NCBI RefSeq assembly: GCF_009363435.1
Contig: NZ_CP045354.1
Location: 5,112,501-5,176,500 of the forward strand
DNA: 64,000 nt
Direction of reading: 5' to 3'
Source of the DNA: Labrenzia sp. THAF82
GTDB lineage: Bacteria; Pseudomonadota; Alphaproteobacteria; Rhizobiales; Stappiaceae
Below, piece by piece: positions 50,383-57,743 of this stretch. Position numbers and translations under genes: made by a program. Within the stretch, counting starts at the first letter, position 1. Each line of letters begins with the position of its first letter. The notes under the pieces were generated by a model. The model made no database searches, had not been told where the DNA came from, and worked only from the letters and a program-made list of their open reading frames with translations.

Positions 50383-51276
50383 TTATTTTTTCAGGCTCTG
50401 TCTGATCGCCAGAAAATCCCGCCACGAAAGACGTTTCTCCAGTGGGCTGCGAAGCAGATATGCCGGATGATATGTGGCGATCGCCGCAATTTCCTTGCCG
50501 CTACCAGGATATGCCATCCACCGACCACGCATCTTGCGAATACCATCTTGAACGCCAAGCAAGGTCTTGGCTGAGGCTGCGCCGAGAAACACGAGGACAT
50601 CCGGGTTCACAAGTTCGATTTGCCGTTTAATAAACGGTTTGCAGATCTCGGTTTCCTGCGGCGTGGGCGTCCGGTTGCCAGGCGGGCGCCAAGGCACGAC
50701 ATTGGCGATATATGTTGACGATCGCTCCATACCGATCGCGTCAAGCATGCGATCAAGAAGCTGTCCAGACCGGCCCACAAAGGGCTTGCCCTGCAAATCC
50801 TCATCCCGCCCAGGTGCCTCGCCGACGAACATCAACCTCGCATCAGGGTGACCATCGGCAAACACAAGGGTCTTGGCTGTTAGTTTCAAATTGCACCCGT
50901 CAAAGGCTTCCAGACATGCACGCAACTCTTCAAGAGATGTTGCGGATGCAGCGATATCCCTGGCCGCCGCGACAATTTGAGCATCAGGCAGCACCGCAGC
51001 AAGCTGTTCACTCTGCTTTGCCGCAGGTGCAGCCGGAGTTATTGGCGCTTGGGCGTGGCGCGTGTCCCTCTGTCGCTCTGCAACAACCGCTGAGGGTGAA
51101 ACACTTGACGGAGCTGTCTCTGCCTTCGTTTGCCGAAACTGCTCTGCCTGCTTGCTGGTCAACTCGTACCAATCAAGTGGCGTATCACCCATAAAACAGT
51201 CCACGCCCGCACTGGAGTAAAAATCCAATAGGGCTTCCAAGTGAGACGTGTCGATTGGGTTTTGCTGCACTACCAT
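50383..51276 (-). CDS. Uracil-DNA glycosylase, family 4/5-like
   Basis: A 297-residue DNA-repair enzyme that removes uracil from DNA. Motif 1 is MFVGEAPGRDEDLQGKPFVGRSGQLLDRML and motif 2 is TYHPAYLLRSP; VVPWRPPGNRTPTPQE is typical of alphaproteobacterial members. The N-terminal 100 residues are Ala/Gln/Pro-rich and probably disordered. The four cysteines of the 4Fe-4S cluster in thermophilic family-4 enzymes are not all found: there is no CxxC before motif 1 and only one Cys after it, so the cluster is probably absent. It is divergent from the ETF-ubiquinone oxidoreductase. Confidence 0.85.
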   Translation of the reverse strand: MVVQQNPIDTSHLEALLDFYSSAGVDCFMGDTPLDWYELTSKQAEQFRQTKAETAPSSVSPSAVVAERQRDTRHAQAPITPAAPAAKQSEQLAAVLPDAQIVAAARDIAASATSLEELRACLEAFDGCNLKLTAKTLVFADGHPDARLMFVGEAPGRDEDLQGKPFVGRSGQLLDRMLDAIGMERSSTYIANVVPWRPPGNRTPTPQETEICKPFIKRQIELVNPDVLVFLGAASAKTLLGVQDGIRKMRGRWMAYPGSGKEIAAIATYHPAYLLRSPLEKRLSWRDFLAIRQSLKK

Positions 51277-51586
51277 TACCTCTGGCGGCCGAGTTTAGTC
51301 AGCGAGCGCAACAGAGCAAGAGCGCCTGGCCCCACTTCGCTGCCCGGCCATCGTTATCCAACGAGTATGCACAGTCTCGACGATAGAATTGTATATTACG
51401 TTTACGTAAACGTTACTTTCCACTCTTGACGCCCAGACCCTGCTTTGGTCTATCTGGGCCTCAAATGGAGTGAACTGAACTCAAATTGCCTCTTAAAGAC
51501 AAAAATTGTCGTGTTTTGCGCTGCAAAATGAGGCAAAAGGGCGTTATGGGCGTAGCCGTGCCCCTTTTGGGCGGAGGGAGAAAAAG
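51277..51586. other. Divergent gap UDG / ETF-QO
   Basis: A 310-base gap with no credible gene. It contains a perfect 16-base palindrome at 51398-51413 and, just before the ETF-QO start, GGAGGGAG as the ribosome-binding site. No other structure stands out. Confidence 0.6.
51398..51413. promoter_or_regulatory. Perfect 16-base palindrome upstream of ETF-QO
   Basis: ACGTTTACGTAAACGT is fully self-complementary and lies about 175 bases before the ETF-QO start codon. It resembles sites of MerR-type regulators of branched-chain and fatty acid catabolism (LiuR) as I remember them; the exact consensus must be checked. A related repeat, ACGTT-N5-AACGT, lies at 53667-53681. Confidence 0.5.
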
Positions 51587-53263
51587 ATGAGCGAACAAGA
51601 CGTGCTTGGCGAACGCGAGAGCATGGATGTCGATGTCGTGATTGTGGGCGCAGGCCCGGCAGGTCTTGCAGCTGCGATCAGGCTGAAACAGCTCGCCAAC
51701 GAAAAGGGCGAGGAATTGAGTGTCGTGGTCCTGGAAAAAGGATCGGAAGTTGGCGCTCATATTTTGTCGGGCGCTGTAATCGACCCAATCGCACTGGATA
51801 AGCTTCTTCCGGAATGGCGCGACGAGGACACGCCCATCAAGACGCCCGTAACAGCAGACCACTTCCTGGTGCTCGGCCCGGCCGGTTCAATGCGTCTGCC
51901 AAATATGTTCATGCCCAAACTCATGGGCAACCATGGCAACTACATTGTTTCGCTTGGCAATGTTTGCCGTTGGCTTGCTGAAAAAGCTGAAGCTCTTGGC
52001 GTGGAAATTTATCCCGGTTTCGCCGCTGCAGAATTGCTTTACGACGACAAAGGAAACGTCGTCGGTGTTGCCACTGGCGACATGGGTATTGGCCGCGATG
52101 GAAAACCGAATGCCATGTTCACCCGCGGTATGGAACTCAGAGGCAAATATACGCTGATCGGAGAAGGCGCGCGCGGATCGCTCGCCAAGCAGCTGATCGA
52201 GAAATTCGATCTCGACAAAGATAGCGACGTAGCCAAATTCGGTATCGGCATCAAGGAACTATGGCAGGTTGACCCGTCGAAACATCGGCCAGGCCTGGTG
52301 CAGCACTCATTTGGATGGCCGTTGGACGGCAAGACCGGAGGAGGCTCGTTCCTCTATCATCTGGAAGACAACCAGGTGGCGGTCGGTTTTGTGGTTCATC
52401 TCAACTACGAAAATCCGTGGCTTTCACCGTTTGATGAATTCCAGCGCTTCAAAACGCACCCTGCCATTTGTGAAACCTTTGAGGGCGGCAAACGTATTTC
52501 CTATGGTGCGCGTGCGATTACGGAAGGCGGCTATCAGTCCGTGCCGAAGATGTCATTTCCAGGTGGCCTTTTGATGGGATGTTCAGCTGGTCTCGTCAAT
52601 GTGCCCAGGATCAAGGGTTCGCACAACGCGATGCTGTCCGGAATGCTGGCCGCCGAAGAAGTGATGTCTGCCATCGGGCGTGGAGAATCCCATTCAGAAT
52701 TGACAAATTACGATACGGCTTGGCGCAACAGCCCTATCGGCGACGATCTGAAAAAGGTGCGCAACGCAAAACCGCTCTGGTCGAAATTCGGAACCTGGCT
52801 TGGAATAAGCCTTGGTGGCCTGGACATGTGGACCAACGAGTTGTTCGGTTTTTCCTTCTTTGGAACAATGAAACACGGCAAAAAAGACTCCGAGACGCTG
52901 AAACCGGCCAAGGACTGCAAGAAGATTGACTATCCGAAGCCAGACGGCGTGATTTCCTTCGACAAACTTTCGTCTGTGTTCCTATCCAATACCAATCACG
53001 AGGAAGACCAGCCGATCCACCTGAAGGTGAAGGATGACGTTCTGCAGAAGTCTTCCGAGCACGACATTTTTGCCGGCCCCTCAAACCGTTACTGCCCGGC
53101 CGGCGTTTATGAATGGGTGGAAGAAGGTGAAGACGCCCCGAGGTTCCAAATCAATTCGCAGAATTGCGTCCACTGCAAGACGTGTGACATCAAGGACCCG
53201 AACGGCAACATTACCTGGACCGTACCAGAAGGAGCCGGCGGGCCCAACTACCCGAACATGTAG
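51587..53263 (+). CDS. Electron transfer flavoprotein-ubiquinone oxidoreductase
   Basis: A 558-residue membrane-associated flavo-iron-sulfur protein that passes electrons from ETF (fatty-acid and amino-acid oxidation) to ubiquinone. The FAD motif VVIVGAGPAGLAAAIRLKQ is at about 18-36, LEKGSEVGAHILSG follows, and the ferredoxin-type 4Fe-4S site NCVHCKTCDIKDP is near the C-terminus with another Cys in SNRYCPAGVYEW. The ATG at 51587 has GGAGGGAG upstream; a longer frame to 51506 is unlikely. An intrinsic terminator follows. The upstream palindrome suggests control by a catabolic regulator. Confidence 0.95.
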   Translation: MSEQDVLGERESMDVDVVIVGAGPAGLAAAIRLKQLANEKGEELSVVVLEKGSEVGAHILSGAVIDPIALDKLLPEWRDEDTPIKTPVTADHFLVLGPAGSMRLPNMFMPKLMGNHGNYIVSLGNVCRWLAEKAEALGVEIYPGFAAAELLYDDKGNVVGVATGDMGIGRDGKPNAMFTRGMELRGKYTLIGEGARGSLAKQLIEKFDLDKDSDVAKFGIGIKELWQVDPSKHRPGLVQHSFGWPLDGKTGGGSFLYHLEDNQVAVGFVVHLNYENPWLSPFDEFQRFKTHPAICETFEGGKRISYGARAITEGGYQSVPKMSFPGGLLMGCSAGLVNVPRIKGSHNAMLSGMLAAEEVMSAIGRGESHSELTNYDTAWRNSPIGDDLKKVRNAKPLWSKFGTWLGISLGGLDMWTNELFGFSFFGTMKHGKKDSETLKPAKDCKKIDYPKPDGVISFDKLSSVFLSNTNHEEDQPIHLKVKDDVLQKSSEHDIFAGPSNRYCPAGVYEWVEEGEDAPRFQINSQNCVHCKTCDIKDPNGNITWTVPEGAGGPNYPNM

Positions 53264-53289
53264 CTGAAACTTCCAACAATCAAAGTTGA

Positions 53290-53315
53290 GCCACGGCAGG
53301 TCCGTGGCTTTTTTT
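53290..53315 (+). terminator. Intrinsic terminator of ETF-QO
   Basis: GCCACGG and CCGTGGC with a five-base loop, followed by seven Ts, 27 bases after the stop codon. Confidence 0.9.
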
Positions 53316-53336
53316 GCTCGCAGCCCCTTTCCCCAG

Positions 53337-53374
53337 AAACAAAACAGCACCGGAAAGAGGTCTTTCCGGTGCTG
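53337..53374 (-). terminator. Orphan minus-strand terminator
   Basis: Arms CAGCACCGGAAAGA and TCTTTCCGGTGCTG (53345-53358 and 53361-53374) are perfect. On the minus strand the stem is followed by TTTTGTTT. No gene lies upstream of it on that strand for over 1 kb, so it probably ends a small RNA. Confidence 0.78.
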
Positions 53375-54084
53375 CAGTCTTGCGGCCGATGGGTCGTATC
53401 AAGCCGGTATCAGTGGGGGGCCGGCTTGTTGCGGTTGTCCATTGCGCAACGCTGAGGAGCGGAAAATCCACTCCTTCGCATGTCACGCAAACGCCCGCGC
53501 CACAAGGTCTTCGCCAGCGTTCATGACGACAGGCGATTATGTAGTGAAGTCGAAGGTCCAGATGGAGCCAACGTGCACAATATCCCAGATGTTGTCTGGA
53601 TTATTTGGGTTCGGCCGAATAATTAAATTCGATTAACCAAACCTCATTGGCCGCTGATGTAGCTTCACGTTACGGAAACGTCAACTGGAAATTTCACAGG
53701 ATAAAAACTAATTATAACTCCAGAAGGTCTCTTTATACCAATTGGTCAAATTTTTTCTCCTAACCAAACGAGAGACGACCTAGTGTTTCCCCACACCTGC
53801 TTCCCACGGCTAAAAGCTGCCGTAAAGGTTACTTGGCACTATTTACAGTAGGTGTAACTCATTTTCTCTTTTATTTACAATTAGATAAAGGCACCAACGC
53901 TGCAAATATAATCCATAAATTTTTTTTATATCACAATAAATTACAGAAATACTAAGTGCAATTCTTTGAATTTACAGCACTTATTCAACACGGAAACACT
54001 CGTGACTCGCCTGCTCACGTGACGAGCTGCTCCATCACGGGACCCATCTACACCATAACTATTTGTTTTTATTTATCTTTAAAC

Positions 54085-54093
54085 TTATCCACA
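54085..54093 (+). other. Perfect DnaA box
   Basis: TTATCCACA, the strongest bacterial DnaA-binding 9-mer, inside the AT-rich non-coding region. I found only weak partial matches around it, such as TTATTCAAC near 53981 and CTGTCCACA on the minus strand near 54280. One box alone does not define an origin. Confidence 0.45.
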
Positions 54094-54401
54094 CCCGAAA
54101 ACGTCACGGAACAGTTATGATTGCGCAGTTGGGATGGTTAATTTAGTTTTACTTTTAACGGGGCTAATTTGATTTGTAATAACGTTCAGAGCGTTACCAA
54201 CAATCTCTTCGCGGTTTTCCTGCGGCAATCCCCAAAAACGATCAAGAGGTCGGACCGTGCTATGCGGTTGGATACCTTGTGGACAGGAGGGACATTAAGT
54301 CTCGAGTGAGGACGCGGCGGTTCTGGCTCAAGAATTAAAGAACTCCGAAAAATTCATTCAGAGTAGCCTGTGCTCTTCTGAAACCCATCGACCACAAGGA
54401 C

Positions 54402-54433
54402 AGCACCGGGAAGGCCACTTCCCGGTGCTTTTT
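54402..54433 (+). terminator. Orphan plus-strand terminator
   Basis: AGCACCGGGAAG and CTTCCCGGTGCT form a perfect 12-base stem with loop GCCA, followed by TTTT. No plus-strand gene precedes it since ETF-QO, which has its own terminator. It shares the AGCACCGG stem core with the minus-strand terminator at 53337. Confidence 0.8.
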
Positions 54434-54483
54434 CATGAAATCGAGACGTCTGTGTGAAAACACAAATTCCCAGAACAGAAGTC

Positions 54484-55779
54484 TTAGGCGGCGTTTTGCC
54501 GATTTGACGTCCGTCTACGGCGCGAGCGCCGGGATTGTGCCCTGTTGTCGTTGTCGCCCGAAGCGGATTGTTTGCGGTAGGGCTTCTTGGTCGAAGGCTT
54601 GTTGCCTCGATTGCCTCCACCACGCTTTACCTTGCTTGCTGCAGACATGGGTGGCACGTCTCCGCCGGCAACCGCGATATCGATACCGATCAATTTCTCG
54701 ATCTGCCTGAAAAGGCCGATTTCTTCCGGTGCACACAACGCAACGGCTTCACCTTCCGCGCCTGCGCGGGCTGTCCGGCCAATCCGATGCACATAGGCTT
54801 CGGCAACCTCAGGCAACTCGAAGTTATAGACGTGGCTGACGCCAGGGATATCGATCCCTCTTGCAGCGACATCCGTTGCAACGAGAACATTGATGGCACC
54901 TGACTTGAGATCCCGAATGGCCCGTTCGCGCTGGTTCTGACTTTTGTTGCCATGGATGGACCCGGCTGCGATGCCGGACTGCGCCAGTTTTCGCATCAGT
55001 CGCTCTGCCCCGTGTTTGGTGCGGCAGAAGACCAAAGACATGCCATCCGGCTTGGCCTTCAACTGATCGACCAGGAAATCGCCCTTGGCCTTTCGATCCA
55101 TGAAGTGGACTGATTGTGTGATCTTGTCGGCAGTCTTGCCGGCAGGCGCGACTTCAACCCGCTCCGGATCTTTGAGGTAGGACTGGGCAAGTTCATTGAT
55201 CTGTTTCGGCATCGTGGCGGAAAACAGAAGTGTCTGGCGTTCATCGGCTACCAGGCCGGCAATCCGGCGAAGTGCATGAATGAAGCCGAGATCCAACATC
55301 TGATCTGCTTCGTCAAGGACGAGATAGGACGCCGTACCAAGATCAACCGCCCCACGATCAACGAGATCGAGCAGACGTCCCGGTGTCGCCACAAGGATGT
55401 CCGTACCCTTGGAAAGGCGTTTGATCTGTCCATTGATGGACACACCACCAACAACAGAAGTGACCCGAAGTGGTGTCTTTTTCAGGAACGAAATCAGGTT
55501 CTTTGCGATCTGATTGACAAGTTCGCGTGTCGGCGCAAGCACCAACGCACGCGTGCCGCGTGCGCGTGGATGGGTTCCATCGGCCACGAGCTGGTCGATC
55601 AGGGGAAGTCCGAAAGCGGCGGTCTTGCCGGTACCAGTCTGAGCAAGGCCCATCAGGTCCTTGCCCTCAAGAATGAGCGGGATTGCCTTTTGCTGGATCG
55701 GCGTTGGTGTCTCATAGCCATTTTCAGAAACAGCAGTAAGAAGGTCGCCGGAAAGTCCCAGGCTGTGAAAATCGGTCAA
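54484..55779 (-). CDS. DEAD-box RNA helicase
   Basis: A 431-residue ATP-dependent RNA helicase of the RhlE type. Motifs in order: the Q motif (GYETPTPIQQKAIP), AQTGTGKTAA, PTRELV, TPGRLLDL, DEAD (VLDEADQML), SAT, then VFCRTKHGAERL, ATDVAARGID and HRIGRTARAG. The C-terminal 55 residues are strongly basic and Asn/Ser-rich, suited to RNA binding. I chose the TTG at 55779, with AAGGA seven bases upstream, because it starts MTDFHSLGLSG as in the family; a longer ATG/GTG frame adds 80 residues without resemblance. It probably acts in ribosome assembly or mRNA decay. Confidence 0.9.
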   Translation of the reverse strand: MTDFHSLGLSGDLLTAVSENGYETPTPIQQKAIPLILEGKDLMGLAQTGTGKTAAFGLPLIDQLVADGTHPRARGTRALVLAPTRELVNQIAKNLISFLKKTPLRVTSVVGGVSINGQIKRLSKGTDILVATPGRLLDLVDRGAVDLGTASYLVLDEADQMLDLGFIHALRRIAGLVADERQTLLFSATMPKQINELAQSYLKDPERVEVAPAGKTADKITQSVHFMDRKAKGDFLVDQLKAKPDGMSLVFCRTKHGAERLMRKLAQSGIAAGSIHGNKSQNQRERAIRDLKSGAINVLVATDVAARGIDIPGVSHVYNFELPEVAEAYVHRIGRTARAGAEGEAVALCAPEEIGLFRQIEKLIGIDIAVAGGDVPPMSAASKVKRGGGNRGNKPSTKKPYRKQSASGDNDNRAQSRRSRRRRTSNRQNAA

Positions 55780-56117
55780 ATTGAATTCCTTGACTGCAAG
55801 CGCAACGAAACACGCTTGCGGTACCGCACGGCACCTGCCCTGCGGTTTGTTATGAAGCGCGGCAGCCGGATTCAATACAATGAAGGCTCCATGCCGCCAG
55901 ACCCTCGCGTGAATTGGGAACTGTTTGAGCCCCTCATTAGGCTCATGTTTGGGCAATCGGGAAGCGGCAGCCAGGAAACCGGTTGGCTTCCAGAAATCTT
56001 CGGCGCGCTGTCTGCTCACGCGGCAGCGATTGCTGGCTGCTATATCGTCTTAGCAGCTGCAAAAGTCAAGCCAGACAGCCTGAAATCCCTTTAATGTTCA
56101 AACCTGTCGTTAACGGA
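55780..56117. other. Gap upstream of the helicase gene
   Basis: The frame of the helicase stays open here but shows no family resemblance, and no other gene is convincing. It must hold the helicase promoter and leader. The sugar-dehydrogenase gene on the same strand ends at 56118. I see no strong repeat or terminator. Confidence 0.45.
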
Positions 56118-57239
56118 TCAGGGAACCAGCCGGATCAGACGACCATCATCGCTGTCTGTCAAAACATAGATGTAACCATCCGGACCCTGACGCACATCTC
56201 GGATTCGCTCACCAAGATCCGTGAGCAACTGCTCTTCGCCAACAACTTCGTTGCCGCTCAGATCCAGTTTGGAAAGATGCTGGCCGCGCAATGCCCCTAC
56301 CAGCAGGTCACCCTTCCAGTCAGGGTAGGTATCGCTTGTAACAAAAGCCATGCCTGAAGGTGCAATTGACGGATCCCAGTAATGAATGGGTTGCTCCAAA
56401 CCGGGTTTGGAAGTGCCTTCGCCAATCTTGCCGCCCGAGTAATGACGTCCATAGGAAATGATCGGCCAGCCATAGTTTTTGCCAGCTTCCGGAATGTTGA
56501 TTTCATCCCCTCCACGGGCTCCGTGCTCTACGGTCCAAAGAACACCCGTAGCCGGATTGATCGCAGCACTTTGCGGGTTACGGTGACCAATTGACCAGAT
56601 TTCCGGCTTGTAGCTGTCGTCGCCGACAAAGGGATTGTCAGGTGCCGGCGAGCCATCGGTTGTCAGGCGCAACACGGAGCCAGTGTGGTCCGAAGTCACC
56701 TGGGCCCTGTCGCCGTCCCCCCTGTCGCCGATCGTCATGAACAACGTGCCATCCGGAGCAAAGGCAATCCTGGAGCCGAAGTGCCGCCCCCCGTAAGCCT
56801 TGTTGTTGCCGGCAAAAATCGTCTCGCCTTTCAGCGCGTAGCCGCCGCTTTGAGTTTGCTCCAGCACGGCTTTGAACAAAGATGTTCCGGCCCCTTCCGG
56901 AGACCCTTGCGAGAAGGTCAGGTACACAGTGGCATCATTTTCGAAATCCGGACTAAGCACAACATCCAGAAGACCACCCTGGCCTTGAGCGAACACCTGC
57001 GGCACACCTTCGACGATCCGCTGACTGCCGGTGGCATCGACGTGCTTGAGGGCACCGTCGCGCTCGGTTACCAGAAAGCCACCGTCCGGCAGCATGGCAA
57101 CGCTCCAGGGATAGGACAGTCCCTCTGCAACAGTCTCCAGATTGAATGAAGATTGAGCTGCCACTGGAAGCGTTGTGGCCCCCGTCAGGGAAATGGACAT
57201 CGCGGCAAGTACAGGCAGGCAAAACGTCCTGAATTTCAT
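56118..57239 (-). CDS. PQQ-dependent sugar dehydrogenase (Hhip/YliI-like beta-propeller)
   Basis: A 373-residue exported six-blade propeller enzyme of the soluble aldose sugar dehydrogenase family. A signal peptide (FCLPVLAAMSISLTGATTLPVAAQ) precedes the domain. Family motifs are LSYPWSVAMLPDGGFLVTERDG, GQGGLLDVVLSPDF, GHRNPQSAAINPATGVLWTVEHGARGGDEIN and YGWPIISYG. The ATG at 57239 follows GGACGG. Expected to oxidise aldoses in the periplasm if PQQ is supplied. It overlaps nothing and is followed by the helicase 338 bases downstream. Confidence 0.87.
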   Translation of the reverse strand: MKFRTFCLPVLAAMSISLTGATTLPVAAQSSFNLETVAEGLSYPWSVAMLPDGGFLVTERDGALKHVDATGSQRIVEGVPQVFAQGQGGLLDVVLSPDFENDATVYLTFSQGSPEGAGTSLFKAVLEQTQSGGYALKGETIFAGNNKAYGGRHFGSRIAFAPDGTLFMTIGDRGDGDRAQVTSDHTGSVLRLTTDGSPAPDNPFVGDDSYKPEIWSIGHRNPQSAAINPATGVLWTVEHGARGGDEINIPEAGKNYGWPIISYGRHYSGGKIGEGTSKPGLEQPIHYWDPSIAPSGMAFVTSDTYPDWKGDLLVGALRGQHLSKLDLSGNEVVGEEQLLTDLGERIRDVRQGPDGYIYVLTDSDDGRLIRLVP

Positions 57240-57338
57240 GAGGTGTTCCGTCCTTGAGCTGACCAACAAGTGACCACATAGGTAGGCACTTTGCCGCCAG
57301 TTGACAGCGTCAGCCATGCAAATAACGGAAAAGTCACC

Positions 57339-57656
57339 TCACGAGGTTACCGCGTCGCCGGCCAAACGCGCGGAGATTGTCCGCTTTTCGTAAGCGACAT
57401 TCCAATCAATCAGGGTGCGCCAGATCAGCTCGGCCTGGTCGCTTTCCAGACCCAGCGCCGCTGCCCGCTCTTTGATTGCAGCAACCATGGTTTCAATACG
57501 TTCATGGTCGAATGCCTCTTCAGGCCTTTTCTTCAGTTCCGCCATACGGCGCACATATTCTTGCCTGCGGGCAAAAATCTGCAGGAGATCGTCATCGAGC
57601 TTGTCGATGGCTGTGCGGATGTCGGATTTGTCGACGCAATCTGCTGGGTGTTTCAC
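57339..57656 (-). CDS. Chorismate mutase (AroQ type)
   Basis: A 105-residue all-helical chorismate mutase, converting chorismate to prephenate for Phe and Tyr synthesis. The first helix reads DIRTAIDKLDDDLLQIFARRQEYVRRM with the usual catalytic Arg and Asp, and the second and third helices follow (HERIETMVAAIKERAAALGL, LIWRTLIDWNVAYEKR). It is a stand-alone domain, not fused to prephenate dehydratase. The start is a GTG at 57656 with only a weak site. It lies 87 bases downstream of maeB on the same strand. Confidence 0.87.
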   Translation of the reverse strand: MKHPADCVDKSDIRTAIDKLDDDLLQIFARRQEYVRRMAELKKRPEEAFDHERIETMVAAIKERAAALGLESDQAELIWRTLIDWNVAYEKRTISARLAGDAVTS

Positions 57657-57743
57657 TTGGTTGACGCTTTGGTGGACAGAACAGAAGCGAACCGGATGTA
57701 CCGGCTCGCGTCAGCAAAGGGAATGCGCAAATTGAAGCAGCGA

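Larger units (their letters stand above)
53375..54483. other. AT-rich non-coding region with orphan terminators and a DnaA box
   Basis: About 1.1 kb without a convincing protein gene, flanked by ETF-QO and a DEAD-box helicase. From about 53600 to 54200 it is clearly AT-rich. It contains a perfect DnaA box, a TTAA-N7-TTAC word near 54138, an ACGTT-N5-AACGT repeat at 53667-53681, and small frames of under 25 codons only. Intrinsic terminators face outward at both ends: minus-strand at the left edge and plus-strand at 54402-54433. This suggests one RNA on each strand, or a non-coding locus of other function. I could not match it to tmRNA, SRP RNA, 6S RNA or RNase P RNA. Confidence 0.5.

Noticed and set aside
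53375..53526. tmRNA-like tag reading in the orphan RNA region (a small frame ending DNRNKPAPH)
   Set aside because: Alphaproteobacterial tags typically begin ANDN and end in AA; this one does not, and no tRNA-like ends are visible.
55114..56094. 326-codon plus-strand open frame opposite the helicase
   Set aside because: Antisense shadow of the conserved DEAD-box motifs; no domain recognised.
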